From contig JAHCAR010000003.1 in NCBI GenBank assembly GCA_019634795.1, forward strand, positions 204,716 through 268,715: a DNA stretch of 64,000 bases, written 5' to 3'. Below are positions 58,481 through 64,000 of this stretch, piece by piece (the stretch's first letter is position 1; the number at the start of each line of letters is the position of its first letter). Below the pieces are notes generated by a model, which saw nothing but the letters and a program-made list of their open reading frames with translations, was not told the origin of the DNA and ran no database searches. The position numbers and the translations under genes are program-made. Origin of the DNA: Dokdonella sp. GTDB lineage: Bacteria > Pseudomonadota > Gammaproteobacteria > Xanthomonadales > Rhodanobacteraceae.

Positions 58481-59629
58481 ATGAAGATTGAAACCAAGTT
58501 GCCAAAAGTCGGGACGACCATCTTCACGGTCATGAGCCAATTGGCCGCGAGTCACGATGCGGTCAATCTTGGCCAGGGATTCCCCGATTTCGACGGTCCG
58601 CAGGCGCTGCGCGATGCGCTGACTGCGGCCATGAACTCCGGCAAGAACCAGTACGCGCCGGCGACCGGCTGGCCGGCACTGCGCCAGCAGATCGCGCGCA
58701 AGAGCGAATCGCTCTACGGGTGCAGGGTCGATGCCGATACCGACGTCACCGTGACCTCCGGGGCCACCGAGGCCATCTTCGCGGCCATTGCGGCGGTGGT
58801 CCGCCGTGGTGACGAGGTGATCATGCTCGACCCCTGCTACGACTGCTACGAACCGGCCGTCGAGCTCAACGGCGGCGTCGCCGTGCACGTCGGACTGAAT
58901 CCGGAGGATTTCTCCGTCGACTGGCAGCGCGTCCGCGATGCGATCTCGCCGCGCACCCGCCTGATCATCGTCAACTCCCCGCACAATCCATCCGGCGCGG
59001 TCTTCGCGCCGGGCGATCTCGATGCGCTGGCCGAGATCACGCGCGATACCGACATCCTCGTGCTCTCGGACGAGGTCTACGAGCACATCGTCTTCGACGG
59101 GCGCGAGCACCAGAGCGTCCTGCGCCACGAGGAACTTGCCGCACGCAGCTTCGTGGTCAGTTCGTTCGGCAAGACCTACCACTGCACAGGCTGGAAGATC
59201 GGCTACTGCATCGCGCCGAGGGCGCTCAGCGCCGAATTGCGCAAGGTCCATCAGTACCTGACCTTCTGTACGTTCACCCCGGCCCAGGTGGCGCTGGCCG
59301 AGATCCTCGAGAAGCAGCCCGAGCACTACCTGCAGTTACCGGCGTTCTACCAGGCCCGCCGCGAGTTCTTCCGCGAGCTGCTCGCGGGGACGCGTTTCCG
59401 CCTGCTGCCGGTTTCCGGAGCCTATTTCCAGCTCGTCGACTACTCGGCAATCAGCGACAAGGACGATTTCGGCTTCTGCGAGTGGCTGGTCGCGAATGCC
59501 GGCGTCGCCGCGATCCCGGTTTCGGCCTTCTACGAATCGCCACCGCCGGACATGCGCCTGATCCGCTTCTGTTTTGCCAAATCCGATGACATCCTGCGCA
59601 CGGCCGCGCAAAGACTGAGCGCTCTCTGA
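58481..59629 (+). CDS. ybdL: Methionine/glutamine-type aminotransferase (YbdL-like)
   Basis: 382-aa fold-type I PLP aminotransferase. The PLP lysine lies in VVSSFGKTYHCTGWKIGYC (residue about 231); VNLGQGFPDFDGPQ, NSPHNPSGAVF and LSDEVYEHIVFDG are class I signatures. YbdL-type enzymes transaminate methionine/KMTB and often use glutamine. The next gene, a YafV-like omega-amidase 2 bp downstream, hydrolyses the resulting alpha-ketoglutaramate or alpha-ketosuccinamate, so the pair forms a glutamine transaminase/omega-amidase route (methionine salvage). Confidence 0.9.
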   Translation: MKIETKLPKVGTTIFTVMSQLAASHDAVNLGQGFPDFDGPQALRDALTAAMNSGKNQYAPATGWPALRQQIARKSESLYGCRVDADTDVTVTSGATEAIFAAIAAVVRRGDEVIMLDPCYDCYEPAVELNGGVAVHVGLNPEDFSVDWQRVRDAISPRTRLIIVNSPHNPSGAVFAPGDLDALAEITRDTDILVLSDEVYEHIVFDGREHQSVLRHEELAARSFVVSSFGKTYHCTGWKIGYCIAPRALSAELRKVHQYLTFCTFTPAQVALAEILEKQPEHYLQLPAFYQARREFFRELLAGTRFRLLPVSGAYFQLVDYSAISDKDDFGFCEWLVANAGVAAIPVSAFYESPPPDMRLIRFCFAKSDDILRTAAQRLSAL

Positions 59630-59631
59630 CC

Positions 59632-60444
59632 ATGACCTCCGCGCTTCCCTCGCCACTTCGCGTATCCCTCGTGCAAGGCGCCACGCGCTGGCACGATGCC
59701 GCGGCCAACCGCGGCTACTACGGCGCCCTGGTTCGCAGCCTGAGCGGGCAAAGCGACCTCGTCGTGCTGCCGGAGACCTTTCTCAGCGGCTTTACCAACG
59801 AGACCCTCGGCAACGCCGAGACCATGGATGGCGAAGGCATACGCTGGCTCGCTGCGCTGGCCGTCGAGGCGGGTTGCGTGGTCACCGGCAGCCTGGTCAT
59901 TCGCGACGGCGAGAAGTGCGTCAACCGCCTGGTCTGGGCGCGCCCGGATGGCAGCCATGCCATCTACGACAAGCGCCACCTTTTCCGCATGGCCAACGAG
60001 CACGAGCGCTATGCCGCCGGCAGCGAACGCCTGATCGTCGAGCTCAAGGGCTGGCGAATCTGCCCGCTGGTCTGCTACGACCTGCGATTCCCGGTCTGGT
60101 GCCGCAATCGCTACGCCAGGGACGAAAACCGCTTCGACTACGATCTGCTGATCTTCGTGGCGAACTGGCCGGCGCCGCGCCGGCATGCCTGGTCTACCTT
60201 GCTGCGGGCACGGGCCATCGAGAACCTGAGCTACTGCGTCGGCCTCAATCGCGTCGGCGTCGACGGCAATGACATCGCTTACGCCGGCGACAGTGCCATT
60301 CTCGACTTTCTTGGCCAGCCGCTGGTCGAGCTCGGCGGCCAGGAGCAGGTCGTCACGGCGACGCTGGATCCGGTTGCGCTGGGCGCCTTCCGGGCCCGTT
60401 TCCCGGCCTGGATGGACGCCGACTCCTTCAGCCTGGATGCTTGA
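59632..60444 (+). CDS. yafV: Omega-amidase / nitrilase-family hydrolase (YafV-like)
   Basis: 270-aa carbon-nitrogen hydrolase. Catalytic triad visible: Glu in VVLPETFLSGF (about 48), Lys in IYDKRHLFRM (about 114) and Cys in PLVCYDLRFP (about 148). It deaminates omega-amides of dicarboxylic acids produced by glutamine transamination. It follows the aminotransferase by 2 bp. Convergent and slightly overlapping at its 3' end with the LysR gene. Confidence 0.9.
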   Translation: MTSALPSPLRVSLVQGATRWHDAAANRGYYGALVRSLSGQSDLVVLPETFLSGFTNETLGNAETMDGEGIRWLAALAVEAGCVVTGSLVIRDGEKCVNRLVWARPDGSHAIYDKRHLFRMANEHERYAAGSERLIVELKGWRICPLVCYDLRFPVWCRNRYARDENRFDYDLLIFVANWPAPRRHAWSTLLRARAIENLSYCVGLNRVGVDGNDIAYAGDSAILDFLGQPLVELGGQEQVVTATLDPVALGAFRARFPAWMDADSFSLDA

Positions 60445-61366
60445 GCGGCCCGCTTTCGGCGCAGTTGGCTTCCCAGTAGGGCTCGGGTCCGAAGCGCTCG
60501 ACCAGGTAGTCGATGAGCACGCGCGTCTTCGCGGGCAGGGCGCGGGTTTGCGCGTACACGGCATGGATGGCGATCGGCGGCACGCTCCATTCGCGCAGGA
60601 TCGGCACCAGGGTCCCGGCCTTCAGATGCGGCGCGGCGATGAAGGTCGGCAGCAGGCTGATGCCATTGCCCTCGATGGTCGCAGCGGCGATGTAGTCGCC
60701 GTTGTTGACCAGCAGGTTGCCATGGATGCGCACGGCGGCCTTTTCGTCGCCGCGCTCGAAGACCAGTTCGTCGCGCCGGCTGGCCAGGGTGTAGATGAGG
60801 AATTCGTGGTTCGACAGCTCCTCGGGGCGGGTCGGTGTTCCGGCCCTCTCGAGGTAGGCCGGCGAGGCCAGCAGGACCAGGCAGGCCGGGGCGATCCGGC
60901 GCGCGATCAGCGACGAGTCCGCCAGCCGGCCGATGCGGATGGCCAGATCGAAGCCCTCGTCGACGAGATCGACCACGCGATCATTGAGGTCGAGTTCCAG
61001 TTCCAGGCGCGGGTAGCGACGCTGGAACTCGGACAACGCGGGCGCCAGGTGCAGCACCGAGAACGAGATCGGCGCGCTGACCCGCATGCGGCCGCGTGGC
61101 TCGATCTGCAGTTCGGCCGCTTCGGCTTCGGCCTCGGCGAGCTGGGCGAGCAGCTCGCTGACCCGCTGGTAGTAGTTCTTGCCGGGATCGGTCAGGCTGA
61201 TCCGGCGCGTGGTGCGGTTGAGCAGGCGCACGCCGAGCGAATCCTCGAGGTTCTGGATCAGCTTGCTGGCGAGGGCCCGCGAAATGCCCATCTGTTCGGC
61301 ACCGGCTGTGAAGCTGCCGGCCTCGACGACCCGGGTGAACAGTTGCATGCCCTGCAGCTTGTCCAT
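60428..61366 (-). CDS. LysR-type transcriptional regulator
   Basis: 312-aa regulator. N-terminal winged HTH (MQLFTRVVEAGSFTAGAEQM, GISRALASKLIQNLEDSLGV, RLLNRTTRRISLTDPG) and a periplasmic-binding-protein-like effector domain. Target genes and effector unknown. Its ATG shares one base with the stop of the arsC-like gene (TGATG), so the two form an operon, which could mean regulation of the reductase or of a redox process. Confidence 0.92.
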   Translation of the reverse strand: MDKLQGMQLFTRVVEAGSFTAGAEQMGISRALASKLIQNLEDSLGVRLLNRTTRRISLTDPGKNYYQRVSELLAQLAEAEAEAAELQIEPRGRMRVSAPISFSVLHLAPALSEFQRRYPRLELELDLNDRVVDLVDEGFDLAIRIGRLADSSLIARRIAPACLVLLASPAYLERAGTPTRPEELSNHEFLIYTLASRRDELVFERGDEKAAVRIHGNLLVNNGDYIAAATIEGNGISLLPTFIAAPHLKAGTLVPILREWSVPPIAIHAVYAQTRALPAKTRVLIDYLVERFGPEPYWEANCAESGPLKHPG

Positions 61367-61716
61367 CAGAGGATGTCCAGGATCGCCTCGGGTGGCCGCC
61401 CGATCGCGGCCTTGCCATTGGCGATGACGATCGGCCGCTGGATCAGCCCTGGATTCGCAACGAGAGCAGCCAGCAGCTCGCTGCGATCGAGCTGCGGATC
61501 GTCGAGGCCGAGATCGCGATAGGCCGATTCATCCTTGCGCATCAGTTCGCGCGGACCGATGCCGAGCATGCCGAGGATCCGCTCGAGTTCATCGGTGTCC
61601 AGCGGCGTCTTCAGGTAGTCGACCACGTGCGGCTGGATGCCACGAGCCGCGAGCAGCTCGAGTGTGGCCCGGGACTTCGAACAGCGGGGATTGTGCAGGA
61701 TGGCGACGTCGGTCAA
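61366..61716 (-). CDS. arsC: Glutaredoxin-dependent arsenate reductase ArsC
   Basis: 116-aa ArsC of the E. coli plasmid type. Catalytic Cys in ILHNPRCSKSRATLELL, and the three arginines that hold arsenate in ELMRKDES, IQRPIVIA and IGRPPEAIL match the known Arg60, Arg94 and Arg107 positions. It reduces arsenate to arsenite with glutathione/glutaredoxin. I propose a TTG start at 61,716, with GGAG 8 nt upstream; no ATG or GTG is available close by in frame. No ars exporter lies nearby. It precedes the LysR gene. Confidence 0.88.
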   Translation of the reverse strand: MTDVAILHNPRCSKSRATLELLAARGIQPHVVDYLKTPLDTDELERILGMLGIGPRELMRKDESAYRDLGLDDPQLDRSELLAALVANPGLIQRPIVIANGKAAIGRPPEAILDIL

Positions 61717-61823
61717 GGCATGCGCTCCGTTGGCCGGAGCGGCAACTTTGACCGGATCGCCGGCGGCTGGCAAGGCGACCGTCCATCGAGCCGGGTCAGG
61801 CCCGGTTCGATGATCGCCCGCGA

Positions 61824-62036
61824 TCAGTAGGCCGGATGCCGGATGCCGGTGGTGCAGCCGCGCAGCTCGCGCATCAGGATGAAGCGCTCGGCCGACGGAC
61901 GATCGGGGAAACTGGCAATGACGTCGCCACCATCGGGCGCCAGGACTTCGTATTGGGTAGCCCAGTGGCTGCCGGCCTCGACGCGATCGAGCTGGTAGCC
62001 GAGGATGTTGGCTTCGGTTCGGCGATTGGCGTGCAT
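61824..62036 (-). CDS. Small conserved-looking hypothetical protein
   Basis: 70-aa frame MHANRRTEANILGYQLDRVE, then WATQYEVLAPDGGDVIASFP and DRPSAERFILMRELRGCTTG. Balanced composition, an ATG start and a compact alpha/beta pattern suggest a real gene, but no family is recognised and the ribosome-binding site is weak. Confidence 0.5.
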   Translation of the reverse strand: MHANRRTEANILGYQLDRVEAGSHWATQYEVLAPDGGDVIASFPDRPSAERFILMRELRGCTTGIRHPAY

Positions 62037-62377
62037 GGCATGGGTCGCGTTGTTGCGAGGATGCCGACTCTAAGGATTTCATGTGTCGCGCCGGTTAACC
62101 ATGCGTTTCGGTCGCGTTATCGCGCCAGGACGTCCGCTTCGGGCGCCGAAAAGCGTTAATCAGCACACACAATGCATGCGCGCCAGTTCGGGTTTGCCAG
62201 GACGACCGGTGCGCCGTTGGTCACCTAATCGCCTGCTAGAATGCTCGCAAATCGAGTTGCCTGGAGGTGGTCCGGCCACTACCGGTCAGGAGACGTTGGC
62301 ATACAATCGCCAAGTCGACCTGGCTAGCCGGGCGGACGGGCGATAGTCATGGGTCCGAATCAAACGGGAGAGGAAAG
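62037..62377. other. Intergenic region upstream of the CsgG-like gene
   Basis: About 340 bp with no convincing gene. TACAAT near 62,300 and TAGAAT near 62,237 are -10-like, without well-placed -35 elements. Probably holds the promoters of the divergent small gene and the CsgG-like gene. Confidence 0.4.
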
Positions 62378-63094
62378 ATGAAGAAGCTTGCAATCGTGGC
62401 CGCGCTGGCCATCGCAGGAATCGGTTTTGCCGGCACCGTGCTGGCGCGCGGCGAGAAGCCATCGGTCGGCGTTGCCGAATTCAAGAACGAGTCCGGTGCG
62501 GCGTGGTGGCGCGGCGGCGTGGGCTGGGAGCTTTCGGGAATGCTCTCGAACGAGCTCTCGAGCACGGGCAGCTTCCGTGTCGTCGAGCGGGCCAAGCTCG
62601 AAAAGGTGCTCGAAGAGCAGAACCTCGCGGCTTCGGGCCGGGTGCGCTCGGGCAGCGGCGCGCAGATCGGCAAGTTGACCGGCGCCGACTACCTGGTCAT
62701 GGGCACGGTCACCTCCTATGAAGAGAACACGGCCAGCACCGGCGGTGGCATCAGCTTCAAGGGCATTTCGCTGGGCGGCAAGAAGAGCGAGGCCTATATC
62801 GCGGTCGACGTGCGCGTGGTCAATGCAACGACCGGCGAAATCGATTTCTCGCGCACCGTGGAAGGGCGTACTTCGGGTGGCGGCGTGAGCGTCGGCGTGT
62901 TCCGCGGCGGCTTCGGCGGTTCGCTGTCGCAGGAGAAGAACACCCCGGCCGGCAAGGCCATCCGCGCCGTGCTGGTCGAAGTGACCGACTACCTGAGCTG
63001 CGTCATGGTCGAGCGCAATGGCTGCGAAGACGAATATGCGGCCAAGGAACGCAAGCGCCGCGACAGCAACAAGAAGGGCCTGAAACTCGACTAG
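62378..63094 (+). CDS. CsgG-family exported protein
   Basis: 238-aa protein with signal peptide (MKKLAIVAALAIAGIGFAGT, cleavage near VLARGEK). PSVGVAEFKNESG, ELSSTGSFRVVERAKLEKVL, and IGKLTGADYLVMGTVTSYEE are CsgG-domain hallmarks (the curli secretion-channel fold). There is no lipobox Cys and no csg genes lie nearby, so it is more likely a soluble periplasmic CsgG-like protein than a curli channel. A GAGAGGAAAG ribosome-binding site precedes the ATG. Confidence 0.88.
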   Translation: MKKLAIVAALAIAGIGFAGTVLARGEKPSVGVAEFKNESGAAWWRGGVGWELSGMLSNELSSTGSFRVVERAKLEKVLEEQNLAASGRVRSGSGAQIGKLTGADYLVMGTVTSYEENTASTGGGISFKGISLGGKKSEAYIAVDVRVVNATTGEIDFSRTVEGRTSGGGVSVGVFRGGFGGSLSQEKNTPAGKAIRAVLVEVTDYLSCVMVERNGCEDEYAAKERKRRDSNKKGLKLD

Positions 63095-63122
63095 GCGTTT
63101 ACGGCCAGCAGAGAGTCAATAG

Positions 63123-63148
63123 CGGCGGAGCGCAAGCTCCGCCGTTTT
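63123..63148. terminator. Terminator between CsgG-like and RGN-rich genes
   Basis: CGGCGGAGC-GCAA-GCTCCGCCG, 9-bp perfect stem with a GCAA loop, then TTTT on the plus strand; sits between two convergent genes. Confidence 0.85.
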
Positions 63149-64000
63149 CATTCGTGCTTGCCGCCGCCAGGACCACGACGGTTGCCGGGGTGCGGCGTGT
63201 TTCCTCGACGTCCGGCGTTGCCGGTATTGCCTGCATTGCCGCCGCGCTGCGGATTGTTGCCGCGCGGGCCCTTGCCGCGGGCCTGGTTGCCGCGGCCTTC
63301 GCCACCCGCCGGTCTTGCGCGGTTGGCCCAGACACCGCCCTGGTCGCGTTGCCCGCCTTGCGGCTGGGCGCGATTGCCGCGAGCGTCGTCGTTGATCGAA
63401 TTTCCGCGTGGCGCGCGATTGCCGACCGCATCATCGGCGCGGGCATGATCGCGCGGCGGGCGATTGCCGTGGACCGGGCCGCTGCGTTGCGGATTGCCGC
63501 GCGGCGCGCGATTGCCATGCTCGACATTGCCATTCGCATTCGGATTCGGACGGCCGCCCGGGCCGCGTTGCCCGGGCTTGCGCTTGCGCGCGCCGGGCTG
63601 CGGCGAATCGGGAAACCAGGCGCGCAACACGGCCGGATTGAGGCCCGGATCGACGTATTGGGAGCCGGCGACCGGGCCCGGCTTGCCGCGCGGCCGTGAC
63701 GGACGCGGTCCGCCGCCGCCGCGCGAGCGCTTGCCCTTGTTCGCCGAGGGCGACTTCCAGCCATCGTCACGGATGCGGTCGAACTGGCCGAACTCGCGTG
63801 CCTCTTCGGTGCGCGTGCTGGTCCAGGCCTGCTGGGCCTTGGGGTCGGGTCGGAATTCGGTCGGCATGCTGCGGCGCTGGCCGATGACCGGGGCCAGGGT
63901 CAGGCAGGGTTCCGGTTCGGCAGCGCCGCACAGTTCACGCAGCGCCTTGACCTGGTCCGGTTCCAGCGGGCTGCTCTGTTCGCGCTTGAGCAGTCGCGGC
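63148..64000 (-). CDS. 3' part of a gene with an Arg-Gly-Asn-rich C-terminal tail
   Basis: The frame runs in from the right window edge without a stop: PRLLKREQSSPLEPDQVKAL, RELCGAAEPEPCLTLAPVIG, then MPTEFRPDPKAQQAW at 63,867 (a possible but probably internal Met), and a folded-looking piece ending LNPAVLRAWFPDS. The last about 150 residues are low complexity: repeated RGN, GNRAPRGN and GGN units with Pro and Gln, a basic, disordered RNA- or membrane-interacting style tail. Function not recognised; the head of the protein lies outside the window. Confidence 0.7.
   Translation of the reverse strand, partial: PRLLKREQSSPLEPDQVKALRELCGAAEPEPCLTLAPVIGQRRSMPTEFRPDPKAQQAWTSTRTEEAREFGQFDRIRDDGWKSPSANKGKRSRGGGGPRPSRPRGKPGPVAGSQYVDPGLNPAVLRAWFPDSPQPGARKRKPGQRGPGGRPNPNANGNVEHGNRAPRGNPQRSGPVHGNRPPRDHARADDAVGNRAPRGNSINDDARGNRAQPQGGQRDQGGVWANRARPAGGEGRGNQARGKGPRGNNPQRGGNAGNTGNAGRRGNTPHPGNRRGPGGGKHE

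Overview
The window is a chromosomal junction in a GC-rich gammaproteobacterium of the Xanthomonadales (Lysobacterales) type. The evidence is the core gene order rpsF-rpsR-rplI-dnaB-alr-radA and ypjD/ffh-rpsP-rimM-trmD-rplS-htpG, plus a secreted beta-helix protein ending in LIFASGFD, a tail style I associate with Rhodanobacteraceae relatives. The species is not determined.

Bases 1 to about 38,941 are accessory DNA, read here as the right-hand part of a genomic island or integrative element whose left end lies outside the window. From left to right it carries four blocks. (a) A Cus-type RND metal-efflux operon on the minus strand, truncated by the window edge, followed by an uncharacterised ATP-grasp-like/membrane-protein pair and an APC permease. 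(b) A DmeR/DmeF cobalt-nickel module with a G-tract operator between the divergent genes, a CzcCBA operon with a HupE/UreJ-like protein and a membrane-anchored accessory protein, and an EamA transporter with a histidine-rich tail. (c) A UvrD-like helicase whose upstream operon partner is split by a complete IS21-family element with a 7-bp target duplication (the reading frame is restored exactly when the element is removed), then a repressor / HTH / tyrosine integrase / HD-domain module. (d) A complete four-gene Qat anti-phage system (qatABCD), a DUF2026-like gene, an orphan antitoxin-like gene and a 1925-aa protein with two separate tyrosine-recombinase-like cores. The giant gene starts about 240 bp from the 3' half of a tRNA-Arg(ACG) gene at 38,894-38,941. 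That fragment is the best candidate for the island's right attachment site, and the giant protein is a candidate for the recombinase that uses it.

From 38,954 to 64,000 the DNA is core-like: tightly packed, GC-rich, with canonical terminators. It holds a beta-helix secreted protein, an amidohydrolase, an acyl desaturase, an MscS channel, a DUF4124/HExxH protein, the rpsF-rpsR-rplI operon, dnaB-alr-radA, ypjD divergent from ffh, rpsP-rimM-trmD-rplS, htpG with a sigma-32-like promoter, a YbdL/YafV (transaminase/omega-amidase) pair, an arsC-lysR pair, a CsgG-like protein and the 3' part of a gene coding for an Arg-Gly-Asn-rich tail.

The strongest leads for something undescribed are the dual-recombinase giant protein beside the tRNA fragment, the ATP-grasp-like/membrane pair inside the metal-resistance region, and the decayed copy of a metal-cluster ORF at 18.2 kb that marks an old rearrangement junction. 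No CRISPR array, rRNA gene or intact tRNA gene was found.
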